Shown here one piece after another: positions 47,666-59,200 of a DNA stretch of 64,000 nucleotides. Within the stretch, counting starts at the first letter, position 1. The number at the start of each line of letters is the position of its first letter. A model generated the notes under the pieces. It saw only the letters and a list, made by a program, of their open reading frames with translations, was not told where the DNA came from and did no database searches. Position numbers and translations under genes: made by a program. Source of the stretch: Ciona savignyi (Eukaryota; Chordata; Ascidiacea; Phlebobranchia; Cionidae); assembly GCA_000149265.1 (NCBI GenBank), contig CH003273.1, positions 1 through 64,000 on the forward strand, read 5' to 3'.

Positions 47666-49161
47666 ATGGTTGTGAGCGATTTCTACGGTCTGTCCAGTTC
47701 AGCGTCCGACATGGCTCAACCCGTGCAGGTTGGAACTGGTTTGAACCGGTCCGACTCGTCCGATGCATTCCATCTCAACACCAACATCTCCAACAACGAG
47801 TACGAATTCAAAAACTTCGAACTGAGCAACGTAACCAGCATGTGCGGTACCACTGAGCCCCAACAGCAGCAAAACTACCAGTCCATGCCACAGTACACCG
47901 GGAATGTGTTCACAGGGTCAGTGGTCGGGTACTGCACCACCCAGGAACAAACAAACCCGTCGCCAGGTTCATCGGTGTATTCCGTGCCCCCCTCCCCCCA
48001 CAACATGACCCCCAGCCCGCCGGACCTCAAACCAACCCCCGAGGAATTACAATGGTTCACGTCACAAACGCAACACAATCAGACCACGTCACAATACACG
48101 GATGATATTTCGTCGGAGGAAGAAGAAGTTCTCGAATCCTTGCTCGCGAATATGAATCGAATGCCGCACCCCCCGTCAATCCAGCCCGCCACGCCATCTA
48201 TCGACAGCTTCTTGCAGCCGATTTCCGGGTTCGCGCAGACGCCGTTCTGCAACGCGAGTCAAATCCCGGACGGTTGCAGCGCGATGCCCGCGCAGATGAC
48301 GGAAATGACGGAAAACGGTTTCGCGACATTTGTGACGTCACACGAGAACGGGAGCTTCCAGAACTTCGGGGGAACCCCCACCAACTACCAATCAACGTGC
48401 GACCCCCAGTATTCGAACCCCACCCCCTTCCAACCCAACCCCCGCGCCGAACAACCATCACGATCCCGGGGTTCATCCAAATCCCCGGGTAAGCGCGCCA
48501 CCGACCTGCCGGGCGAGCCACAGGACAACCTCCCAGACGAACAGCTGATCGCGATGACGGTCCGCGATCTGAACAGGTGTCTCCGTGGATTAAGGTGAGT
48601 CCACTTAAACCTCAAGTCCGCACGTCGTAATTACATGTTTTGACGCACGCTTCCCGGAACGCATGACGCAACCCGCATTAATGAAACTAATCCCACTACA
48701 GCAAAGAAGATGTCCTGGCGCTCAAGCAACGCCGACGAACGCTGAAGAACCGAGGTTACGCGCAGAGTTGTCGGACGAAACGAGTGATGCAACGACATAT
48801 ACTGGAGAAAGAGAAAGACGCTCTACAACTACAAGTAAGCACAAATGATTCCAAGTGTTTTAAATCGAGGATCAACTCTTTTGTTGCATAGTATCTGAAT
48901 AATTTCATTAATTTGACATGGTTTGGGCTCGTTTTTACCGTTTTTTTTAAAGAAATTATTCATAAATCGGTCGTGTTCCGTGGCTAACCACCTGACGTTT
49001 ATTATCAGCTCCATCAACTCCGCGGCCACCTAGCGACCACGTCGAAAGAGAGAGACGAGTACAAGAACAAATTTGAGAGACTTCGGAAGTTTGTTCTCCA
49101 ACAACAACCCACAGCCGGGCAACAAAGTGACGAGTGTTTCCGCATAGAAGCGTTTCTTTAA
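47666..49161 (+). CDS. Maf: large Maf bZIP transcription factor (404 aa, 3 exons)
   Basis: Exons 47666-48594, 48702-48834 and 49009-49161; phases fit (AG|C, then 0) and the total is 1,215 bases. The N-terminal half is a Ser/Thr/Pro/Gln-rich activation region with [11 protein letters not shown] and an acidic [15 protein letters not shown]. The Maf extended homology region begins [19 protein letters not shown] and crosses the first intron into [17 protein letters not shown]. The basic region [16 protein letters not shown] has the YAQSC signature of large Mafs (small Mafs have YAASC). The leucine zipper runs from [11 protein letters not shown] through exon 3 ([16 protein letters not shown]) to a short tail. 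Nuclear, expected to bind Maf-recognition elements as a dimer. The ATG at 47,666 is the first in frame; 47,711 (MAQPVQ) is an alternative. Tail-to-tail with WWOX. Confidence 0.95.
48895..48997 (-). repeat. SINE-1 relic in Maf intron 2
   Basis: Reverse strand retains GTTAGCCACGGAACACGACC, AAAAACGAGCCCAAACCAT; strongly decayed, and it fills most of the 174-bp intron. Confidence 0.5.
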
Positions 49162-49691
49162 CTTCACTGTGTGAGCCGAAAAAGAATCGGAAACACTGTG
49201 AACTCGCTGTACGAAGGATGATAGTCAGGTCCACCTTCATAGAACTTTTCAACAAACGTCCACGAAATGCTGCTTGTCCAACGTTGGACGCGAGAGAGAC
49301 GACTTTTAGTCCATTTTTGCATCGTTTTTGTAGGAAATCCGACCAATATACGCTCGCTGTTTATTCTTCTCATATTTCCACCGCATCGTTCCAAGTTTCC
49401 CATAGTTTCTCGTGCAATGCCCCCCCATAAACGCCAGATATTCATATATTACGTTCCAACATATTCTACTGTACCATGTCACTGGTGCTCGTGGTCCCCA
49501 AGCATATTATGTCCCATCTGTATCTTCTTGTACAAATTATCTCATTTTTTCAGCCAAAAACTTTATAAATTTCGTCGCAGTTCGCGTCGTCACACCCTAC
49601 TGGCCCACCAACCCCCCCCCCCCCCCCCCAATGTACTAACCAATATCTCACCCCCTGTCGCTCAGTTTTGCTGTTTCATCCCCAGTTTCGC

Positions 49692-49742
49692 AATAAACTA
49701 CCAGTTCGGTTATGTGAGGTGTGGGGTGTGTTACCGAATAAA
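49692..49742 (+). promoter_or_regulatory. candidate polyadenylation signals for Maf
   Basis: AATAAA at 49,692-49,697 and again at 49,737-49,742, the first on this strand after the stop at 49,161; they would give a 3' UTR of about 0.55 kb. Confidence 0.45.
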
Positions 49743-50369
49743 GCGATGTCGCTTTTCGATTCACGCGGAAGCCGTGAGACAATCGCGATTATGACGTAAT
49801 ACTGTGCTTTGTTTACACGCGCTCTCTCCTATTGGGTGACAATGGAAAAAGGAGATTACGCAATCGGCACAAACAAAGCAACATAATAAGCGAGTCGGTT
49901 GCTACAAGATGTCGATTTACGAGCTGTGAGGTTAACGCAACTATTGCACAACATACTGGGATAAATCAGGCGGTTTAGGTTTAAAACTGGTTCGGTTAAC
50001 ATTTCACCGATTCCCCAAGAATCTTGGACGAAGTTCACAAGCTCTGATCACCGAACCATGACGTTCACTGACCCGTGACGCCAGGCGTCGCTCCTCACTG
50101 GGGAATCCCCGAATCATTAGCCGCAAAACATATTTTCACGCGAGGGATGAGTCATCGCAGAGTTTGCTTCACAACAACCATCGAAAACACATTGTTTTGA
50201 ACGAACCACTCGAGATTCGACGGTGGCGACGACGACCTTCATACAACACGTCATACACGTGTGGTGAAGCTACGATCTTTACTTATGGGTTGGTACTTTT
50301 ACCTAGTTACAATACCACTGGGTTGGAGCAATGTAGAGTGGCTTGCTCACATGTACCGTAATACACCCC

Positions 50370-50900
50370 ATGCTCACAGTCGAGCACAGTCGAGCACATT
50401 AATATACCTCATGCCCACAGTCGAGCACAGTAATACACCTCATGCCCACAGTCAAGCACAGTAATACACCTCAAGCCCAAAGTCGAGCACAGTAATACAC
50501 CTCATGCCCACAGTCGAGCACAGTAATACACCTCATGCCCACAGTCGAGCACAGTAATACACCCCATACCCACAGTCGAGCACAGAAATACACCTCATGC
50601 CCACAGTCGAGCACAGTAATAGACCTCATGCCCACAGTCGAGCACAGTAATACACCTCATGCTCACAGTCGAGCACAGTAATACATCTCATGCCCACAGT
50701 CGAACACAGTAATACACCTCATGCCCACAGTCGAGCACAGTAATACACCTCATGCCCACAGTCGAGCACAGTAATACACCCCATACCCACAGTCGAGCAC
50801 AGTAATACACCTCATGCCCACAGTTGAGCACAGTAATACACCTCATGTCCACAGTCGAGCACAGTAATACACCTCATGCCCACAATCGAGCACAACAACA
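50370..50900 (+). repeat. 31-bp minisatellite, about 17 copies
   Basis: Unit GTAATACACCTCATGCCCAC then AGTCGAGCACA, period exactly 31 (for example 50,461 and 50,492). It equals a contiguous part of the 109-bp satellite (GTAAGACACCTCATGCCCAC, AGTCGAG). The right flank continues with a satellite-like GAGTTGTTGCAATTACTCCG. Confidence 0.95.
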
Positions 50901-51229
50901 CACAATAAACCAACACATAATCGAGTTGTTGCAATTACTCCGTTGTGTGGATAACCCTACAAACACGACATACAACCCAATAGCCACCACGTTGAGCCTC
51001 CCGCACGAAAGGAACAAGTTATCCCATATTGATCCGGATATTCATGGGATTACATCGTGGATTAGACTTCACCGCAACAAGTGTGGAATTAGATTTTCTC
51101 ACCGATTAAATTATTTTCCGAAAATTCGTTAAAATTAAATTCGCTTGAATTTTAACACATAGGTTGCGTATTTGTAGATTAATGTTTACTGCGCATGCGC
51201 ATTGCATTAATGGCGTCATTAACTCAGTT

Positions 51230-51310
51230 CGACGATGTACGCTTAGATGAAGCAAACGTCATCAAACATCAAACGTCATCAAAAGAAGCAAACGTCATCA
51301 AACATCAATG
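51230..51310 (+). repeat. short tandem repeat of AAACGTCATCAAACATC
   Basis: Three to four imperfect copies of GAAGCAAACGTCATCAAACA over about 70 bp. Confidence 0.75.
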
Positions 51311-51574
51311 CACAGAACTTACACAGTTTCTTATATCTCCGCGAAAATATGAATCGGGAAAACATAACTGGTTTTGGACTCGTTTTTCCAGATTAAACAC
51401 GTTTTACAGCTCATTTAAATCACGGTTTATTGAAAGATAATTAGACCACAAGTCCGCCGAGTAAAACGTTTGTTGCAAGATATAATTCATCTCCTTAGTC
51501 AACATGGACTTTGTACTTTAATGCGACGAAGTAAAGTTGTAAATTGTTGTTTAATTTGGTGTCGCATTTAAGTG

Positions 51575-52054
51575 AGTTCGTTTATATCTTCGTGGGTGGG
51601 AAGCAAGGCTTTATCAACATGTATCTTAATACACCTTATGCTCATAGTCAGGTTTCTGGAGCTATTACAGTGTGTGGATGGTTGGTTCATTTGTATCCTC
51701 GTGGGTGGGAAGCCAGGCTTTAACCACGGGTATCGTAAGACACCTCATGCCCACAGTCGAGTTGCTGGAGGTATTACCGTGTGTGGATGGTTGGTTCATT
51801 TATATCCTCGTGGGTGGGAAGCCAGGCTTTATGCAAATGTATCGTAATACACCTCATGTCCACAGTCGAGTTGCTGGAGCTATTACCGTATGTGGATGGT
51901 TGGTTCATTTATATCCTCGTGGGTGGGAAGCCAGGCTTTATCCATGGGTATCGTAGGACACCTCATGCCCACAGTCGAGTTTCTGGAGGTATTACTGTGT
52001 GTGGATGGTTGGTTCATTCATATCCTCGTGGGTGGGAAGCCAGGCTTTATCCAC
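51575..52054 (+). repeat. 109-bp satellite array D (about 4.4 copies)
   Basis: Same unit as arrays A-C, with local variants TATGCAAATGTATCGTAATA and GAGGTATTACCGTG. It ends at a SINE-2 copy: CTTTATCCACTGGTCGCGGT is followed directly by GACCGACCGGTTAGTCTGGT. Confidence 0.93.
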
Positions 52055-52069
52055 TGGTCGCGGTCGGCG

Positions 52070-52445
52070 GCAGGGTTGACCGACCGGTTAGTCTGGTGGT
52101 TTAGTGCGACGCCTTTCAACCGAAAGGTTAAGGGTCCGAAACTGGTAGCTTATCTCCTTGGGCAAGCCACTTTATGGACATTGCATAAACCTAGTGAATT
52201 AATGGGTTCTACCAAATTGAAGGAACGTGCCTATCATATACAACACACTGCAATAGCTCCGGTAACCCGACGATGGACGCGAGGTGATCTGACGATTTCC
52301 CGTTAATTCCCATTGGTTTTGGCTAGCTGGTGTTTGAAATAGTACAACACACGGCATACCGACGGTGGACACGAGGGGATCTGACGATTGCCCGTGTGTT
52401 AACCTCCTTGGTTTCCCCATTCACGCGGACCTGAATATCATATGG
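52070..52445 (+). repeat. SINE-2 copy plus partly duplicated 3' end
   Basis: 52,070-52,320 runs from the 5' end to GATTTCCCGTTAATTCCC. A second 3' segment at 52,350-52,445 (CGACGGTGGACACGAGGGGA to ACGCGGACCTGAATATCAT) repeats the end. It abuts satellite array D. Confidence 0.85.
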
Positions 52446-52779
52446 TGCAGATTCCGCGATAGATGTATATTACGTCATAGAAAGATCTTGCTGCAATCGG
52501 GAAGCATGCTTTGTTACGTGGAAAACGTCACAATCGGTCACGAGTGTCGATTGTGGTTCTCGAAGTGTCGGATAACAATGGGAGCGCGAACCAATAGAAT
52601 CGCTGCCATACTTATCACGAGTTGTTACGTCATAATACACAATGAAGATTTCACTCCCGAAAAATTCCCGCCCGGAAAAGCGACTTCTAGAACACAGACA
52701 ACCAACCAAATATGGTTGGACATCTGAACAGCTCAATCACTGCGAGAAACCGATTCACCATTTAAGATTATATGCAGAG

Positions 52780-52975
52780 GTGCATTGTAGCGCGGGACGC
52801 AATACGTATATGTGCATTGTAACGCGGGACGCAATACGCAGAGGTGCATTGTAACGCGGGACGCAATACGTATATGTGCATTGTAACGCGGGACGCAATA
52901 CGTATATGTGCTTTCTAACGCGGGACGCAATACGTATAGGTGCTTTCTAACGCGGGACGCAATACGCAGAGTTGA
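52780..52975 (+). repeat. 32-bp minisatellite, about 6 copies
   Basis: Unit GTGCATTGTAACGCGGGACG then CAATACGTATAT, with CGCAGAG variants; spacing 32 bp (52,812 and 52,844). Confidence 0.93.
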
Positions 52976-53055
52976 CGGATTGCGAAACTAGAAATATCTA
53001 CCGAGTATAGAGCAACAGGCATAATAAATATCTCAAAATTAATTTGTTGAATTTG

Positions 53056-53061
53056 TTTATT
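53056..53061 (-). promoter_or_regulatory. polyadenylation signal AATAAA for WWOX
   Basis: Minus-strand AATAAA about 185 bases after the stop codon at 53,246-53,248. Confidence 0.5.
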
Positions 53062-53245
53062 CAAGTTTCACGGGTTTTCGACACAAAATAATTCGGCAAC
53101 ACTGCAATTGTGGCTGATATGATCGAACAAATACGAACAAAATCAACTATGACGACATAATAAAAATTGTTTGCAGTGACGTAATAATCGATACAAACAC
53201 GTGGGATTCAAATATAATGACGTTAAAACCACATTTATGACATCA

Positions 53246-56200
53246 TTAAACTGCACCAAGCTTCGACAATCGGTCCTTTATGAGATCATCAGTGAGCTCC
53301 CATAGCTGGGTGGCGAGGGTTGAGTTCGAACCAGCGATGCTCGGTTCACAGCGGAAACAGTTGTTGAAGTAAAGCCCTCCTATGCCTTCCAACTCTGGGG
53401 CGGTGGCTACGAATACTGAGCATGCGGCGGCTTGTTTCTGTGGGGGGGGGGGGGTTAAAAGGGGTTAATAAGGGGGTGGAATGGGGTGGTTAAATACTGT
53501 GTATGGGAGTGGATATTAGGAGTAAAAATTGGAGGCATTTATAACTTGGTGTTAAAGCAAGCCAACTTAGTTGCAGTCAAAGGGGGATTTCGCACGTCAC
53601 TATCATGTTTTACGTAGGACAATTACGTCACATGACGTAACAAGTGACGCGCGAAGGGGGTAAGTGGGGCGGAAACCGCGGTTGGTCGCCCCATGTGGGT
53701 CATGAACCCTGATCGGGGTTGGTGGGTCAACACAATGGTGCTCTCTATTATTGCTCGTGACCCCATATGACTCTCAAACCGGCCCCATTCACCCACCCGT
53801 TGCAATCGTTGGCATGGGTCCACATTCAGTCAACCATATCGACGAATAAATGGCGGAAGTTCAAGGGATGTCCCGGATGTGTTTCCCCTTGTATTACGTC
53901 ATATACGAAACCATTCGACCNNNNNNNNNNNNNNNNNNNNNNNNNNNNNNNNNNNNNNNNNNNNNNNNNNNNNNNNNNNNNNNNNNNNNNNNNNNNNNNN
54001 NNNNNNNNNNNNNNNNNNNNNNNNNNNNNNNNNNNNNNNNNNNNNNNNNNNNNNNNNNNNNNNNNNNNNNNNNNNNNNNNNNNNNNNNNNNNNNNNNNNN
54101 NNNNNNNNNNNNNNNNNNNNNNNNNNNNNNNNNNNNNNNNNNNNNNNNNNNNNNNNNNNNNNNNNNNNNNNNNNNNNNNNNNNNNNNNNNNNNNNNNNNN
54201 NNNNNNNNNNNNNNNNNNNNNNNNNNNNNNNNNNNNNNNNNNNNNNNNNNNNNNNNNNNNNNNNNNNNNNNNTGAGTGGCGCATGCGTGTAAAGCGGGTC
54301 GTGTTTCCCGGTGCGTGAAGCGGATCAATGGTACGTGAAGCGAAACAGCGATGCGTGAAGCGACACGTATTTTAAACAGCAGCAATTTCGTGGTGGTCCC
54401 ATGTGAACGTTGATACTATAGGAGTGTGCGGGGTGACATGGGTGGTGATTCCCCCATGACGTAGCACCCACTTTCACTTTCCCAACCCCACCCTTAATTT
54501 TCCACTTTAACCACAGATTCCTAGGCCCATCCGGTAATCAGTTGGGTCAGATACGGACATCCCACCGTTCCGCCATTCCGCTGCTATTGACCCGGCATGC
54601 AAGGACACCGGTCCTCGATCCTATTGGTCCCCGACAAACAATGAAACGACCCCGGGTTACCTTTGTCAAACAATCATCACACCATATCATATTATTACGT
54701 CATAAAACATTGCATCGAATTCACCGGATAATCGATTTCGATTACCCAACAATAGTATTTCGCGTTCACCGCGATAAATAGATGTTTTATTGTTGTAACG
54801 TTTTGTGAAGTTATAATAAGCATTGTTACGTAATACTTATCATCGAGACACACAATGTCCAAGTTATTCATTAACGCTCAGCACACCGACAGCTTCGCGC
54901 CCATTGTTACGCAACAATCATTGCAGCAAAGCGAATCGCTGCAAAAATGACGAAATAATTTTCTCCTTCGGGATACGAAGTTGTAAGTTCGGAATCCGAA
55001 AAATACCGAATTTGCAGACATCACAGAGAATTTTTAATTTTATTTATTTTTACGGCGCTTAGTTTTGAACCCATGATGGGCTCGTTTCTAAAACGTTTTT
55101 TTTTTGTATGTAAGTCGGCATATGTATCGGTCGCGTTAACCATTCGGCCACACGATCGTACAAACATCGCATAGAAAACTCTTTGTTCCTGTAAATCGTT
55201 ACAACAGGCTATAGTGTCAAACAATAGCCGCAATCCCAAAGAAATTATGCCAGACCCCACATGTTATTTTATTCTAGTTTAATCTAATTCTAGATTATAT
55301 TCGCATCCAGTTGAATACACACGGTTTAACTAATTCTGGCCATCCTTCCGGGACAGGAACGTGTAAAACCCATGTGCGCAACCACATGTCCGTAGTCGAG
55401 CCAGCAACGCCACCTTCCACCATATATCATCGTCATCATACTAACTTACCCCCACCATAGTAACTATAATATCATCCCCACCATACTAACTTATCCCCAC
55501 CATATAATATCCCCACCATGCTAACTCGGCTGCGCGAATTGACATAATCCGATTAAATCGACCAACCCAGCAGTCAAGTTCGAATCTGCAATGACATTTT
55601 GACCCCAGCCACATCTCGCGACCACTATGACGTCATAATCCTTCGAACATAATTGGACGGTAACAATGCTTATTGTTGTATATTTTTCTAGGAAAATCCA
55701 ATTTTGTAAAATCGTTTCAAAATCGCCTTAAATCGACGCCACGTCTTGTGTCAACAGATTAAAATGCTGATTATGAGCGGCAATTGCGACCTTGATAAGC
55801 GCGCCTCGATCCCCGGGGCGTAAGGTCCGCAGTTATAAAGATGATGAGCACCTGTTTATCTGCGCCATTTAAGCCTCGATTAAATATATTTGAAATCAAA
55901 TCGCGATCGCTGCAGAGAAAGTTCGAGAAACCGCCGTGAAAGCGTCAGCAAGTTGTGCAATGTGACGTCACAATTACCTGACAAACCCGTCGTTATGTTG
56001 CAATAATCGCTGTTGGTTACAACACGAGGCATTGTTTATAAACAATCGAATCTAGAAGCGCGGAAAAAAAGGCGGTTTCGAAATAAATCGTGCCGTGTGC
56101 AAATCAGCTGACTAATTATGTCGTCACGTGACAAAACCGATGCGAAGGCATTATGACTCATAGAGGGGAATAAATCGTTCCAAGTTGATTAAACCTTCGA

Positions 56201-59200
56201 TGTCCAGCCATAAATGGACATCGCGGTCTTTATGTCACTTCCTGTTTTACTACAATGGAATAAAAATCTAGAACCCAATGGTAATTGGGAGAAATTAAAA
56301 AAGAAAAAAATGAACAGATTATTTCGTCATAATATGGTCTACATCTATTACTCTAACAATGGTTATTGTTACGCAGATTCGAAGATTATTTTGAAGCGAC
56401 ATCTAATAGATGCCACATATAATGGGTGTAGTGGAATAGATGCCACATAACCACCCACAACCGCCATTATTTTGAATGAAACTTGATGAATTATGTTGCG
56501 CAGTGTTATACATACGGGTATAGATAGTTGATGGTGTTATGGGGATGTTTATGTATCTGGGGTGGATTATCAACTGAAAGCATTAGGGGGTTTGGTGTGG
56601 ATATTATGGGGGGTTTGGGGTAACCCCCATTCACCCCCCGACCAGAAATAAATGTTCCATCCAACCACGTTGCTATGGTAACCTAGGATATGACGTCAAC
56701 CGCCCACGGCGTAAATTGGCGAACTTGTATCATTTGTCTCCTCAACGCATATAAGCGTTGTATGCAAATTAAGCATGTCAGGATAATACTACATGAATTA
56801 TAAATATATCGAATGCGTTGTGTAGATGGGGGGGGGAGGGTGAAAGTTACTTAAACCTGCATGTTTATTTCCTCGGACAAATTTTTTTTAAACGTTGTGT
56901 CAATGGGCATTGTTGGTCATAATTGAATTGATGGATTACATTGTGTCAAACAATGCGATGAATTGCATATTATGACGTAATAAGTGCGAATCCCCGTGGT
57001 TAGATTGTGTCCAAAGTTTATATGACGTAACAATGGTCAGATTTTCAAAAAATAATCAATTTTTTTATCAAGTTTAAACAAAAATCAGTTTTCTGAATCA
57101 TTTTAACTCGGAAACACTGAAAATAAAAAAGTCTGGCAACACTGATTATATGCAGAAATGCAAGATGTCAGCGGTTTGATTCCAACCAATCAGAATCGTC
57201 TAATGCGAATCAAAGTTCGAATTCCATCCTGATATTATACGTCATATCCGTTCATAAAACATACTAATAAAATGACAGAAACCTGTTCAAGGGCAGAACC
57301 TGACCATGTTACCCTAAATTAGTGGTTTCCAATTGTCCGATTTAGGAAAATTTGTTTAAAAAACCATAAGCTTTAAACTTTTTATCAATATGATTATGTA
57401 ATTTCGAGGTTAATATGGGGGAACCACCTTAATACTGGGGTAAAATGGGGCGAAACATGATTGATTTGTCAAATAAAGGTAAATAACCAGCCATGCGACG
57501 TTTCTATAGCCGTGTTTCGACTCCTGCGTCACGAATGCAAAACCGCTTTTAACCGGTTGGAACTGGTTGTGCGGGTGGATGGCACGCGACATAGATATCA
57601 GTGGATGGGAGGTTACTGATTGCGCGGACCATGAACAACAACTCGTGGAATCGACCACAAAGTAATAACTCGGGACATCTGACGAGGTGTCGTCGGATTA
57701 AATCACCGCGAATTGGATTTAATTAACAATTTGGACCTCTATCCGCGATGCGACGGGACCAGTGATTATATGGGTGGATTTCGCATTGAAACAAGATTTT
57801 GACGGATTTATAACGACATTTCGCGTTTGTTTTATTCAATGATGATTTTAACACGAATTTATAAAACAGAATTTTGACCCATTTCACTCGGCTTTCCGCT
57901 ATTTATTCAATGACGATTTTTCAAAGACAGGATTTAACTTGATTTTTATTGAAACACGATTTTGACGGATTCGTTGTTCCGCGTTTGTTTCATCATATTT
58001 TGCGAAAACTCCGCCACGCTTATGGGGAACTACTCGACATAGAAAACAAGTTGAAAATAAAATCGCGGCGACAACGAGTTCATGTTATCGAAGTTGGCGC
58101 GATTCCCGAGGGGGGGGTGGTGATGGAAGTCAATTACATCTCCTCCCTACGGTATAGCTGCAGGTGGGCTTCGAACCCAAGCTAACCTCAGCTGGAAGGT
58201 TAAATTTATCCCACAAGCGTCGCCTAGACTGCACGTGGTTGTGATTATGACGTGGTCCCTTGTGATTATGACGTTTATTGTGATGATTTCAATCATTGAA
58301 TTAGCTTCTCGTGTGTTCCGTGTATTGCAGGACCTGTACCCCCACACAACCACCCGTATATTTGCTACACGGTCCCCTACCCCTTCAGGGGATTCCCCTG
58401 AAGAAAAAATAATCGGTTTCTCCACTGTGGAGTAAGGGAGTTCCCCACCAACGAGAATACATCAATATGATACGAACCCAGGTATTGAACAATAGAGCGA
58501 AACGCACAATTAATATAAGGGGAGAACATGCATATGGCTTATTAGCGCCACAAGTGGCAAAATATTGACCGAGTGTATTGTAGCAAATCATCGCGCGTTT
58601 CCGTACGTCGTCATGCGTATCCGTGCGTCGTCATGCGTTTCCATGCGTCGCCATGCGTTTCCATGCGTCGCCATGCGTTTCCGTACGTCGTCATGCGTTT
58701 ACATGCGTCGTCATGCGTTTCCGTACGTCGCCATGCGTTTCCGTACGTCGCCATGCGTTTCCATGCGTCGCCATGCGTTTCCGTGCGTCGCCATGCGTTT
58801 CCAAATAAGCAACACGGCAAACCGCCAGGCAATCGGCCAATTTGCCAGTAATTTTCCACCGAAACGAAATCGGTTGTTTATTCTAATGCGATCTTTCACA
58901 AATCAGATCTCGTACGAGCAATCCGCCAATTGACCCTCCAACCCCCCCCCCCAATTCTCCCGCGCAATCTACCATCGTCTACATCGGAAATCGTAGTAAC
59001 CGGATATTACGCGACATTTAAGTAAAAAATTATCATGAGATATTTGTGTGGTCGAAGTGATGTCATGACGGGGCGATTTTTGCTGCGCAGTACAACTCTG
59101 CGCAGCCCCCACTTGCCATAGAAACGATGCATCGGGCTTGGTGTAAACTTTCAACGAACTTTGGCGGGAAAATGCTTACGTTGGCGCGAAATCTGCGGTT

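Noticed and set aside
50370-50900. Second CRISPR-like pattern of 31-bp repeats
   Set aside because: Tandem minisatellite with no spacers; it matches part of the 109-bp satellite.
53767-54385. Long frames across the N run
   Set aside because: They are produced by undefined bases in the assembly gap.
58565-58933. Histidine/arginine-rich repeat proteins on both strands
   Set aside because: Artefact of a 20-bp minisatellite without stop triplets.
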